Numbered from the stretch's first letter, positions 8,701 through 16,597 are shown. The stretch is DNA of 23,511 nucleotides from Saccoglossus kowalevskii (GCF_000003605.2 NW_003158725.1:495826-519336); one strand, 5' to 3'. The notes: a model not told the origin generated them from the letters alone. A program made the numbers and translations.

Positions 8701-11170
8701 AGAGACGCGTAAAACAATATCACCACAAAGCGATCACCATAAAGCGTTCACGTATTAATGACGTATAATCATCAGAATATACCTTAAAGTCGAGATAAAC
8801 ACTGGATGACCCGGCCTACGGAAGATAAACACGTAACAGGCGGGAGGGATCATAAAATTAAATTCCTAATTTTCAAAATGTAATTGTTAATAAAAAAATT
8901 CACACGTGGCAGACACGTGTCACGCGTGTATTGACCAGTTGTTGTCTCCATGTATAGGACATGCTTCTGAGAAATGGTAACATTTTGCGACCGTAAGGAC
9001 GAGAATGGTCCAATTTTAAAAGGTTAAAACAATATAGTTTCTTTGTGCTATCAGCTATCAACAAAACTGGTCAAACAATGGTTTGAAAACAACATTTTTA
9101 TCACACAATGCCTAAATTTGGACAATACATACCCTGAAATGAGAGAAATGTCGCCGCGACATTTGTCTCCCAAATTGTCATTGGAAAATTGAATAAACAC
9201 ATGGACCATACAATATTCTACTACATACATGCTGCGTCCAGCGGATTGTCGGTAACATGTATATATATATATGGTCGTGCCTAGAAAACAAGGGCAGATA
9301 CAGACAGTGGCCTATCCAGCAAAATGTATTGGGGGGGGGGGGGGTCCAAGCTACGCTTAAGATATACGGACCGTAAATCGCAGAGAAGCTATGCGTAATC
9401 CAGATGATACGAATCGTCATGCGTTTGGGGGGGGGCATGGCCCCCTGGCCACCCCTCTGGATCCGCCACTGGATACAGACTAACCGAGGCGCGATCGTCT
9501 CGCTTGCTGTTACGAACGTCCATGGCAATTCATAAGACATTCGCTTGACTAAAAGTGTTAAAAACGGCGTTTTCAACGGAGAAAGGTTGGACATATGTGC
9601 TGCCATATTCCTCATTTATGATTTATACAGTTTCTATGGATATCCGAAACTGGATATTAGATTGTGTTGAACATCTTTAATTTTTTTTTACAATAACCAT
9701 TAACGTAAAACGTTATAATAAAAATCAGTATTTTAGAGACCACGACCATTTATTACTCTATTGCCGACTTTAGTGCTAGACAATCCCCTTACACTTGTAA
9801 GGACGCGGAAATGTAGGTCGACGTGTTTCCTGTTTTTGATTTCTTCAGGGCTGTCTTAGAATTTGTCTTAATTGAAAACTTGACTGAATAGTGTAGTTGC
9901 AAAGTATGTTTACGTGCCTTCCGCTACTAGTTCCGTATTGATATAGACTCTTATTTCGATCTCAATACTATATCCTGGCAGAGTAGTGATTCAGAAATAT
10001 TGAGTACTGTAAGATTAAATAGATTTGCTCACATGGGATAAATATTCAAACAGGATTAATAAATTATGCACATATTGTTATTTGCAGGTGGTTTCGACAA
10101 GTTTTCAATGGATTTCTCTTCACTCTGCGTTGGTCAAGAATGCGAAATAGCTTCTGCCGTTCCCATGGAAATAATCCCAACAACGTCTCTGGCAAAGGAC
10201 TGCTACTCTGACCCGATTTTCGACCAAGGCCAGCCAGTCGAGATCTTGCCTTTTATTTATCTGGGCAGTTCCTATCACTCATCGCGAAAGGATATGTTGG
10301 ACGCACTCGGAATTACATCGCTCTTGAATGTATCAACGACATGCCCGAACTATTTTCCAGACGATTATACTTATAAACGTATACCTGTGGACGATAATAG
10401 TAGTGCCAATATCAGTGCTTGGTTCCTATATGCAACTGATTTCATCGGTAAGTATTGCCAAATAGAAACACATATCCATTTTTATGTCGTGTTAAACAAT
10501 TAAAAAGTAAAATGAACACTATCAAATAATTTAGTATTAAATATTGTTTCATTTAATATTACACAATGATTACATACATGATTTATTGTGAAAATAAAAA
10601 CTTTTTTTTATATATTATAACAATATGTATTTGTTCTTTTTGATAATGAAAAGATTAACTATGTTAATTCACATACACATTGTATGAATGTTATAAACAA
10701 TACCGTTGTTATAGAAAGTGTGTTTTCATGTAATATTCTGTTTTTACCCTGCAGACTCTGTAAAAGTATCCGATGGAAGAGTGTTGGTCCACTGTCAGGC
10801 GGGTATCAGTCGATCAGCCACTATCTGTCTAGCCTACCTGATGAGGGCGCTCCACTACAGACTTGACGAAGCTTTTGAGTTTGTCAAAAGTCGACGTCGA
10901 CTCATTTCACCAAATTTTAACTTCATGAGCCAGCTACTGAAATTCGAGTCTGAGACTCTCCCACCAATGACATCGCGTGATATGCAAAGCACGTCAACTG
11001 AAATATATTCCAAATCACCTCAGAAAATCGCTGTGACGTCACCACCACCTACATCATCCTCTGCATCTCCATTGCTACGGCAACGAAGACGTTCGACTGG
11101 CGCTACCCAATCGCCAATGAGGAAATCAAGGCGAAAATCCACCGAAGATAAAGAAAATCATTCCATATGA
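971..11170 (+). CDS. DUSP1/4-like: MAP-kinase phosphatase of the DUSP1/DUSP4 (MKP-1/2) group; join(971..1385,10088..10447,10755..11170)
   Basis: The joined exons give 1191 nt and a 396-residue protein, close to what I recall for human DUSP1 and DUSP4 (367 and 394). The family removes phosphate from the Thr and Tyr of the activation loop of ERK, JNK and p38, mostly in the nucleus. Residues ~25-140 form the rhodanese/CDC25-like docking domain (LLLDCRPFLAYNS at 38-50), with a kinase-interaction motif ILKRRSKG at 64-71. A linker (~145-187) leads to the DSP domain (~188-327): VEILPFIYLGSSYH, general acid D241 in IPVDDN, then the P-loop HCQAGISRS with C272 and R278, followed by AYLM, which marks true MKPs. 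D241 and C272 are 31 residues apart, as in MKP-1. Both introns are phase 1 with consensus GT-AG ends. A disordered Ser/Thr/Arg-rich tail (328-396) differs from vertebrate tails. Family assignment is certain; whether it is one-to-one with DUSP1, 2 or 4 is not, and a single pre-duplication ancestor is likely. Confidence 0.96.
2758..2960. other. 31-base T run followed by suspected low-quality sequence
   Basis: Thirty-one T residues (2758-2788) are followed by about 160 bases made of stretched homopolymers (runs of A, T, C and G such as CCCCCCC and CCGGGGGG) quite unlike the sequence on either side. This looks like polymerase slippage or base-calling failure after a homopolymer rather than real genomic sequence. 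It lies inside intron 1 and does not affect the coding prediction. Confidence 0.55.
3333..3396. repeat. Two consecutive hairpins in intron 1
   Basis: GTTATACCTCAGACTA (3333-3348) pairs imperfectly with TAGTCCGAGGTTATAC (3353-3368) around a 4-base loop. It is followed directly by AATATGGC (3371-3378) pairing perfectly with GCCATATT (3389-3396). Dense adjacent palindromes like this are typical of foldback or MITE remnants, but no target duplication was identified. Confidence 0.5.
3488..3513. repeat. Perfect 8-bp inverted repeat GTCGTAAA / TTTACGAC
   Basis: Arms at 3488-3495 and 3506-3513 with a 10-base loop; a further related GTTTACGAC occurs about 20 bases downstream (3536-3543). It may be a remnant of the same type of element as the hairpins at 3.3 kb. 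Confidence 0.4.
4821..4926 (+). repeat. Diverged dispersed repeat family 3, copy 1
   Basis: Shares ordered blocks with 21603-21707 in the same orientation: a GCGC start, GTAAACAAAC, ACACGCG-TGTATAC, GC-TATGGG and a TTGACT...CATATTA end. Mismatches and small indels separate the blocks, so both are old copies of one non-coding element. No terminal repeats or target duplication could be defined. Confidence 0.55.
4975..4997. repeat. Perfect 9-bp hairpin TGTGAAAAA / TTTTTCACA
   Basis: Arms at 4975-4983 and 4989-4997 separated by GGGTA. Function unknown; it may be chance in AT-rich sequence. Confidence 0.35.
5220..5480. other. GC-richer island inside intron 1
   Basis: This stretch is visibly richer in G+C and CpG than its flanks and includes a CACGTG box (5239-5244) and a TGACGTAT half-CRE near its right end. 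It has no sustained reading frame. It could be a regulatory segment or part of an old repeat; the sequence does not decide. Confidence 0.3.
7121..7167. promoter_or_regulatory. Candidate intronic enhancer: CACGTG box plus an AP-1 palindrome
   Basis: CACGTG lies at 7121-7126. TGACTCAAA (7138-7146) and TTTGAGTCA (7159-7167) form a perfect 9-bp inverted repeat whose ends are both exact AP-1 sites (7138-7144 and 7161-7167). Placement in the first intron of an immediate-early-type gene fits an inducible enhancer; binding is inferred only. A similar CACGTGGGT...CACCT block recurs at 7662-7678. Confidence 0.4.
8208..8238. repeat. Hairpin GAAGTGATGACA / TGTCATCATTTC
   Basis: Twelve-base arms (8208-8219 and 8227-8238) with one G-T type mismatch and a 7-base loop, in intron 1. 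Possible remnant of a foldback element; no flanking duplication seen. Confidence 0.35.
8296..8368 (+). other. G-rich strand segment
   Basis: Contains GGGTGGG, GGGGAGGGTTTGGG and a run of seven G within about 70 bases, in an otherwise AT-rich intron. Quadruplex formation is possible in principle, but one loop is too long for a canonical four-run motif. Confidence 0.3.
9146..9164. repeat. Perfect 8-bp hairpin AAATGTCG / CGACATTT
   Basis: Arms at 9146-9153 and 9157-9164 around a 3-base CCG loop, 140 bases left of the hAT element. Significance unknown. Confidence 0.3.
9305..9471. mobile_element. Non-autonomous hAT element (MITE), 167 bp
   Basis: The left end CAGTGGCCTATCCAG and the inverse of the right end (CAGTGGCGGATCCAG) agree at 13 of 15 positions and have the CAG...GGATCCAG form common to hAT-superfamily termini. 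The element is flanked by a perfect 8-bp direct duplication, GATACAGA, at 9297-9304 and 9472-9479, the length hAT transposases produce. Inside are runs of 14 G (9331-9344) and 9 G (9427-9435) and a GC-rich subterminal palindrome (GGGGGCATGGCCCCC). At 167 bp it cannot encode a transposase and must have been moved in trans. It sits about 620 bp before exon 2 in intron 1. A minus-strand reading frame of 145 codons across it (9178-9615) is spurious. Confidence 0.85.
10088..10447 (+). CDS. DUSP1/4-like: Exon 2: linker and N-terminal half of the DSP domain
   Basis: Preceded by the acceptor TTATTTGCAG and followed by the donor G|GTAAGT. It completes the split Gly139 codon, restoring the LRGGFDKF motif that matches LKGGYExF in vertebrate MKPs, and ends after Ile258. 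It encodes the linker, the conserved block DQGQPVEILPFIYLGSS and RKDMLDALGIT, and the general-acid loop IPVDDN (D241). In vertebrate DUSP1/2/4 this stretch is, as I recall, split by one more intron; here it is a single 360-nt exon. Confidence 0.95.
10448..10754 (+). other. Intron 2 (307 bp, phase 1)
   Basis: Runs from GTAAGT to a pyrimidine-rich TTTTTACCCTGCAG acceptor. It is AT-rich throughout and shows no other feature. As I recall, its position just before the P-loop (FI|D) matches the last intron of vertebrate DUSP1/2/4 genes. Confidence 0.93.
10755..11170 (+). CDS. DUSP1/4-like: Exon 3: catalytic P-loop, end of the DSP domain and C-terminal tail
   Basis: Preceded by a good pyrimidine tract and acceptor (TTTTTACCCTGCAG). 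The first two bases finish Asp259, and the reading frame runs to TGA at 11168-11170. It holds the signature VHCQAGISRSATICLAYLM (270-288), the LDEAFEFVK helix and the SPNFNFMSQLLKFES block (310-324) that closes the MKP fold. Residues 328-396 are low-complexity with four Ser-Pro sites (S346, S354, S363, S378), two basic clusters (RQRRRS at 367-372 and RKSRRKS at 381-387) and a terminal KEN triplet at 391-393. No FxFP docking motif is seen, although vertebrate DUSP1/4 carry one in the tail. Confidence 0.95.
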
Positions 11171-11507
11171 CATGCCCAGTATCGGCCTTTGCCGATTTTC
11201 TGATCTGAGTTTTGTTCGGTCGGGTTTACCGATCAGTTTAACGAAACCCAACGACCTTCAGTTAAAGGGAGTGTTTCAAAGAGTAGAAATAACCCGACAT
11301 CTTCATGAAGCGGAAGGTTATAATCGTATAATCTGTTAGCAGCAGATCAATATTCTGAAAGCAGAATGTGCTTTTGACTTTTTTTACAACAAAAGTCAAA
11401 AAACTAAATCATGTGTAACGGCCTTCATTTGATATGGTGTCTCAAAATGTAGAGCCGACACTAGCATATCAATACCAGGCAACATAATACGAATGGTGCA
11501 TACTATG

Positions 11508-11531
11508 ATATATATATATATATATATATAT
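11508..11531. repeat. (AT)n microsatellite
   Basis: Twelve uninterrupted AT units in the predicted 3' UTR, likely length-polymorphic. Confidence 0.9.
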
Positions 11532-11691
11532 TATTTTATTAAACTCAATCAGCTAATATTCAATATGTGCCTTTCATTGAGAAAAAAAAAACATTTAACA
11601 ACTAACATGAAATATTGGCGATATATCCGAAATCTTTTATATTAATTTGTATTATTTTAATATCACATTTCATTAAACCGAATATGTATAT

Positions 11692-11700
11692 TTATTTATT
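11692..11700 (+). promoter_or_regulatory. AU-rich element nonamer UUAUUUAUU
   Basis: Exact match to the class II ARE nonamer bound by TTP-type destabilising proteins, 522 bases after the stop codon. Vertebrate DUSP1 mRNA is controlled by AREs in its 3' UTR, so the position is meaningful if the UTR prediction holds. Confidence 0.45.
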
Positions 11701-12148
11701 AAAAGTTTGTATTTTTTCGTGATTTCAATCATGCATGCAATATTTATTTTCAAAGAGTACTTGGTTTTTAGTACAAATATAGTATTCAAGCAGTTAAAGT
11801 ACAAATATACCAATTTCTGGTGTGTTGTAAGAGTTTTACATTTGACATGTGAAGAAAACATTTTGTTTATTTTTTAAAAAAGCGGAAGATCATACGTGTA
11901 ACATGTTGCGCAATGTGACGTCACACATGTTTATAATCCTTATTTTAATATCAATTTGGATTTGAATATTATTCATTACATTAATTGCTACATTTCTCAC
12001 TTTTGAATCATCTTTTCATTTTTATTTATGATGATATAATGCAGGTTAACCACAGTTAGACACTTTCTTATGGTTGGGTATTGGTACTAAATTATTATAT
12101 CATATTCATTATACAATTTGTACAAATATATTTCTGTATGTACATGTA

Positions 12149-12231
12149 TGTATTTATTTATTAATTTATTTATTAATTTATATTCACAATAATCATTTAT
12201 TTATTTATTTATTCATCAATTTATTTATTTT
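12149..12231. repeat. (TTTA)n microsatellite forming a cluster of AU-rich elements
   Basis: Three blocks of TTTA units (about 12151-12180, 12195-12213 and 12219-12231) separated by short interruptions. Read as RNA on the + strand they contain many overlapping AUUUA pentamers and several UUAUUUAUU nonamers. It may be a plain microsatellite, a working decay element, or both. Confidence 0.7.
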
Positions 12232-12510
12232 GATTATGCAGACTTTTGCTCGCCGTCTGTTCGCCCCTCTCTTCATTTTAAGTCGTTTCCCTGTCTGGTT
12301 ATATTTCATTTCCGACGCTAATTGATTGAGCCGTAGATGGCGCTTTCGCTAGCCATTTTTCTGTTTTAACCTTTGAGGGCGGTATCTTGCAATGAACCGT
12401 GCCACAAGAAGCTGAAATTGTTAATTTTATATACTTTATATACGCAAAGTTTATATTACGCATATTGTATTGAAATTTTATACATTGTATACAAGCCCTG
12501 AATAAGAAAG

Positions 12511-12516
12511 AATAAA
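12511..12516 (+). terminator. Polyadenylation signal AATAAA with GT-rich downstream element
   Basis: Canonical hexamer, the first after the stop codon, followed 22 bases later by GTGTGTTGGTCCTTCCTTT (12539-12557), a typical GU/U-rich downstream element. The pairing makes this the best predicted 3' end of the gene. Confidence 0.6.
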
Positions 12517-12557
12517 TCAGTGTCCCAGATATGTACCAGTGTGTTGGTCCTTCCTTT

Positions 12558-13040
12558 GACCGCTAACAGTATACATGTACATGTATTTTATTATCTAGCT
12601 CTGAAACTGACCAACGGTAATAACACAATAAATGTGATGACATATACTAATTGTTTTTGCATTCATACCGAGGGTTATCCGGTGAACAAAGTCTTGGAAA
12701 TATTTTAAGACATGAAATGATGTAAATTTCACAATGAATAGACTCTGATCTTGAACGCAATTTTCATGACACAATATCTATGTTTCACCGTGAGATTGTG
12801 CAGATTACGGTTGCTGTACAGTGCTCACCGGTACATTCAATGAGATGAGATCTAATGATCTAATGCTGGTGTATGCCCGTGTGCTTGACTACATCTCTGT
12901 TTATTTGCACTGAATTCTATTTCTCGTGTTCACCCAAGACTATCGTATTCCATTGTCAATCAATTGATAATTAATAAAAAAATACGTCACAATAACTATA
13001 TTTTCCGTGGTATAAATTGTATTAAATAAAAATCACGATA
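12558..13040. other. Intergenic sequence with no recognised feature
   Basis: AT-rich, no sustained reading frame and no clear repeat. An AATAAA within ATTAAATAAAAATC near 13024 could serve as a later poly(A) signal. Confidence 0.5.
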
Positions 13041-13059
13041 TTAGCATGCAAATTCGGGA

Positions 13060-13550
13060 AAAAGTTACTTGTCAACTATTATTGAAAGTCGAGAACGATT
13101 GTCTGAAACTATAAACGGTAAATGCGCAAGTTACAATATAACTGTTAAGATCATAGCGTGAAAATACGTACGAAACTGATGTAACGATTAAAAGAAGCGT
13201 GCAAGGTCAGAAACAGTGGCTCGTAAACTCTCACGAGTAGTGGGGAAAATCGGCAAAATTTGCCTCATAAACTATAACAAAAGTAGCGCGCAAAAAGGGA
13301 AAGTTTGTCTGCAAACAACTACAATAAGCGTGTAAAGTCGGAAAAATAAGTTGTTTAAAAGTAGCGTTCAATGCAGGAAAAAGTAACCTGTGAATTAATT
13401 ATTATGATAGTTATCAACTAAATCGTGCAAAAACAGTTACAACCTAACTATTCAAAGCAAAGTAGCGTGCAAGTCAAGGCGAGAAGAGATTTCTAAAACA
13501 AGGTAACGTACACAGTTGGTAAAGTTACCAACTAAACTAAACTATTAACA
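13060..13550. repeat. Decayed outer part of the 43-bp minisatellite
   Basis: GTAGCGTGCAAAGTCGG-like and AACTATTAACA-like blocks recur at irregular spacing with many substitutions and indels (for example near 13190, 13285, 13330 and 13460). They are recognisable relatives of the regular array that follows, so this looks like an older, mutated section of the same array. Confidence 0.65.
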
Positions 13551-14050
13551 GTAGCGTGCAGAGTCGGTAAAAATTCCCTTTCAACTATTAACAGGAGCGT
13601 GCAAAGTTTGTAAAAGTTACCCATCAATTATCAACAGTAGCGTGCAGAGTCGGTAAAAGTTCCCTTTCAACTATTAACAGGAGCGTGCAAAGTTGGTAAA
13701 AGTTACCTATCAACTATCAACAGTAGCGTGCAAAGTTGGTAAAAGTTACGTGTCCACTATTAACAGGAGTGTGCAAAGTTGGTAAAAGTTACCCATCAAC
13801 TATTAGGAGTAGCGTGCAAACTTGGTAAAAGTTTCTTGTCAACTATTAACAGTAAAGTGCAGAGTCGGTAAAAGTTACGTGTTAACTGTTAAAAGTAGAG
13901 TGCACAGTTTGTAAAAAGTTACCAGTCAACTATTAACAGTATAGTGCAAGTCGGTGAAAAGTTACGCGTTAACTGTTACCCGTCAACTGTTTACAGTAGC
14001 GTGAAAACTTGGTAAAAGTTACCCGTCAACTATTAACAGTAGTATGCTAA
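13551..14050. repeat. Minisatellite of 43-bp units, about 11 copies
   Basis: Unit starts fall at 13551, 13594, 13637, 13680, 13723, 13766, 13809, 13852 and 13895 (exactly 43 apart), then 13939 (44), 13996 (57, with a partial unit duplication) and 14039. The unit reads roughly GTAGCGTGCAAAGTTGGTAA then AAGTTACCCGTCAACTATTAACA. Units alternate between GTAGCG/GAGTCGG and GGAGCG/AAGTTTG types around 13551-13723, suggesting that an 86-bp higher-order pair was amplified. Isolated unit fragments recur at about 14352-14420 and 14600-14630. Confidence 0.92.
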
Positions 14051-14143
14051 CTGTTAACCGAAATTCGAGTTACGGGCAACATAGATTTTTTATTTTGTTT
14101 AACGTTTTATCTTTGCCGTAACTTGAAGTTCAGTTAACAGTTA
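14048..14143. mobile_element. Foldback/MITE-like element, 96 bp, 26-bp terminal inverted repeats
   Basis: TAACTGTTAACCGAAATTCG... (14048-14073) pairs with the inverse of 14118-14143 at 23 of 26 positions. The ends read TA|ACTGTTAA...TTAACAGT|TA, compatible with TA target duplication. The internal block CGAGTTACGGGCAACATA recurs at 16687-16704, showing the sequence is dispersed. It directly abuts the 43-bp array. Confidence 0.6.
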
Positions 14144-14252
14144 ATTAAAATTCGAGTTACTAAATGTGAACGTTAAGCAAAACGACAACATTATATAGAT
14201 TAACTTTGAGGAAAACTTTTTTTCGTGTATGTGCAAAGGTCAAAGTTTGTAA

Positions 14253-14316
14253 CAGGCAACGCGACGAACTATGTACACGAGGCAACTGGCTGTTGCTACG
14301 GGCAACCCGTTGCCTG
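14253..14316. repeat. Inverted repeat CAGGCAAC / GTTGCCTG
   Basis: Eight-base perfect arms flanking about 48 bases that contain further GGCAAC and GTTGC words. Purpose unknown; likely part of the repeat patchwork. Confidence 0.35.
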
Positions 14317-14419
14317 AAAACCGACACGACGGTGTTTTGTGTATTGTGGTCTCAAGTAGCGTGCAAACTACCAATAGTAGTGTGTAAAGTCGAGAAAGAT
14401 TGCCCATAAACTATTAACA

Positions 14420-15880
14420 GCAACGTAAATCTTTAATAAAACCGTCTGCGATAGATGGATGTCGACGACTGTCTATCATATCGCAGTCACTATCAGAAAA
14501 CTCATCCCGATTTGATTTAATGTAATTCACTCGTGTGTACTAATACCACTACCTTAATTGGTTAACTATAAAACGTAATGCGTAAAGAGGGGAAGCTTTG
14601 TCTGTAAACTATTAAAAGTAGCGAGCAAAACAGAAAACAGAATAAATTGGACAACATTCAGTCTCTTCAAAACGCTACAGCAATTCTCACCACCTCTTAA
14701 TTAAACGATTGTTCGCATACATCAATTGGATGTACCCGAATTGATAGCGTTTGCGCGTTCATTGTTTGTGCGCTTGCGCATATCGCGTGACATGGGGTCA
14801 ACAAACCAGAAGGTAGGACCGTTGTGTCGTCACAGGAAGCGCTGTCTCAGCACAGACCCGTGTCATATGACGCCTTACTAGCCGATTTTGGCTAAAATAG
14901 CGCTCCGCCGCCTCTTTAGAAGACGCCGACCTGCAGCGTCAATGAGGTAGGACAGATTGTGAACGTTCCGAACGCGCAGTGCACCGAACATAACAGTTTC
15001 CAACTCGTTACGTAAAAAATCCTCTGAAATAAAACTGCCATCATTTTTTAACTAACTTGTACCTGCCTCTGAAAATTTGCACACTATTCTAAGCAAGAAT
15101 AACGAGCATGCAAATTATCTTTGGCTATCTTTGGTAATATTTTTATACTTTTTGCAGGTATTTTGGGAGTCGATAAAACTATGTCACGCCCACTCACGGT
15201 CATATATTACTATGTGAAGCACACACGTACCATCTCTATTTCAGTCCATTTCCTCTGAAAAAAAATCATCTTTTTCAACTGGAAATCCACGTTTCTCGGC
15301 TGTCTTAAATAGTTCTTCTAGCTGCCCTCGTTTGTACCCACCTACACTCACTCCGCGACCTTTAAAACACTTTTTCTATATTTTTGTCCTACCCTCGCTC
15401 GTTACTGGATAGGTTACGCATGCGCAAATAGATTTACATCGCGTCTGACGGTAAGAATTCACAGGTTACCCAGTACATGCCAACACGCCCTCTCAGGTCA
15501 TTTGAAGGCTCCAAGTTAACATTCAAAAAACAGTTGGCTGGCGTCATATTATGTCGTCGCTTCAGTTCTGTGGAACGAAATTCTTTGAAGCTTCGCCACA
15601 GCTCAACTATTATTCACTTATTTCCAAAGGCAACCTGAAGACTTTTTTTTCTGCGCAACGAAGCGCAATGTAATGTGCTATGTAAATACAATTGTTGTTA
15701 ATAGAATTCATTGGGATTATTAGGCCAAAATTTGAAGATCTGAATAAACGCGAAATGCGGAAAATAAATAAATATTGTGGATCCTCGTGCGTAGAAAATG
15801 ACAATCAAATAGGAAACCATTGCGTTCGCCATCTTTCAGGCATGCCGATTGATTATTGAAACTTTAGTACATATTTCATT
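14420..15880. other. Intergenic region, no gene recognised
   Basis: A fragment of the 43-bp unit lies at about 14600-14635. The stretch 14740-15010 is richer in G+C and CpG, with several TGCGC words, and stands out from its AT-rich flanks as a possible CpG-rich regulatory segment or an old insertion. No coding exon with recognisable protein similarity was found on either strand. Confidence 0.45.
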
Positions 15881-15882
15881 CT

Positions 15883-16019
15883 AATTCGGAATATCAAATA
15901 TTTCACATCATAGTCCCCAAACCCCATTACAAATTCATGTCCTCACTAAAACCCTGTGCGTACTAAATTGTTTATTTGTGTTTTGGGACTATGATGTGAA
16001 ATATTTGATGATCTGAATT
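15883..16019. mobile_element. Foldback element with 39-bp inverted repeats
   Basis: Arms at 15883-15921 and 15981-16019 match inversely at 35 of 39 positions, with a perfect 25-bp core (GGGACTATGATGTGAAATAT then TTGAT on the right arm), around a 59-base spacer. The similarity is too long for chance and indicates a foldback or MITE insertion. A diverged third copy of one arm and its flank lies at about 16155-16245 (GAAAGTTTA, CATATTTC, ATAGTCCCAAGACCC), in direct orientation to the left arm. Confidence 0.75.
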
Positions 16020-16597
16020 TGCGCACAATGAAAATCTCAGAATTTGTCAATGAATCTTTGTAAATCCTGCGCGTTGCAAGTGGTAGAAGGACTGTGCGCT
16101 AGTAAAACCCGAAACGAGCGCCAGCGTTCGGACACACTGAAAATCATGGTAATTTGAAAGTTTATTCCATATTTCCCACAATTGGCGCAATTATTTTGCA
16201 TAATAGTCCCAAGACCCAGTAAAGCTCTATGCATGATCTCAGGGTGAAACTTTTATAACTTATAAAACATGATAAAACAAGATAAAATTGTCATGCGTTA
16301 TTGCCCCGACGTTGCATATTTATTGTTTTATCTGATATCTTTCTCTTTTTTAATTTGATTAGAACCACAAATTTACAAATTTGTTCTTGAAATGAATTAT
16401 CATATAAAAAAATAATATGCCATGACTGGGCTTGTCTAGGTTTCTCGGTGTACCATCGTGTTATTGTGTGCCACCGATCTATTTGGAACTAATTTAGCGT
16501 AATGCAACCATACGTAAGCAAAGTAGATCGAACTACGAAGAGATGCTGAGTTAGAGTTACGAACATGGAGTTACGAAAACGTCGAGTTACAGAAATG

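Larger units (their letters stand above)
1386..10087 (+). other. Intron 1 (8702 bp, phase 1)
   Basis: Runs from GTGAGT at 1386 to TTTGCAG ending at 10087. No exon-like coding segment was recognised inside it on either strand; the longest open frames are short and translate to low-complexity sequence. Parts with visible structure are listed separately. The rest, including 1440-2750, 5480-7080 and 7730-8280, is AT-rich unique-looking sequence with no other feature I can support. Confidence 0.9.
11171..12535 (+). other. DUSP1/4-like: Predicted 3' UTR of the phosphatase gene
   Basis: Follows the TGA at 11168-11170 and is AT-rich with no coding potential. The first AATAAA after the stop is at 12511-12516, so cleavage is expected near 12530-12540. 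Variant ATTAAA hexamers at 11538 and 11672 could give shorter forms. Content: an (AT)n tract, several AU-rich elements and a spare TGACGTCA at 11916-11923. Confidence 0.6.

Noticed and set aside
9178-9615. 145-codon minus-strand open frame with a WRIQRGGQGAMPPP string
   Set aside because: The string is just the translation of the G-rich hAT terminus and its subterminal repeat; the frame has no other protein signature.
10684-10866. 60-codon + strand frame overlapping exon 3
   Set aside because: Out of frame with the conserved phosphatase loop; a shadow of the real exon.
11181-11196. Stem-loop ATCGGC-CTTT-GCCGAT followed by Ts, resembling a bacterial terminator
   Set aside because: The context is a eukaryotic 3' UTR, the stem is only 6 bp, and intrinsic terminators do not apply here.
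13551-14050. Regular repeats that might be taken for a CRISPR array
   Set aside because: The whole 43-bp unit is repeated with no unique spacers, and the genome is eukaryotic; it is a minisatellite.
14206-14409. 67-codon cysteine-rich + strand frame
   Set aside because: Runs through a patch of repeat fragments including a 43-bp minisatellite unit; no signal peptide or conserved cysteine spacing.
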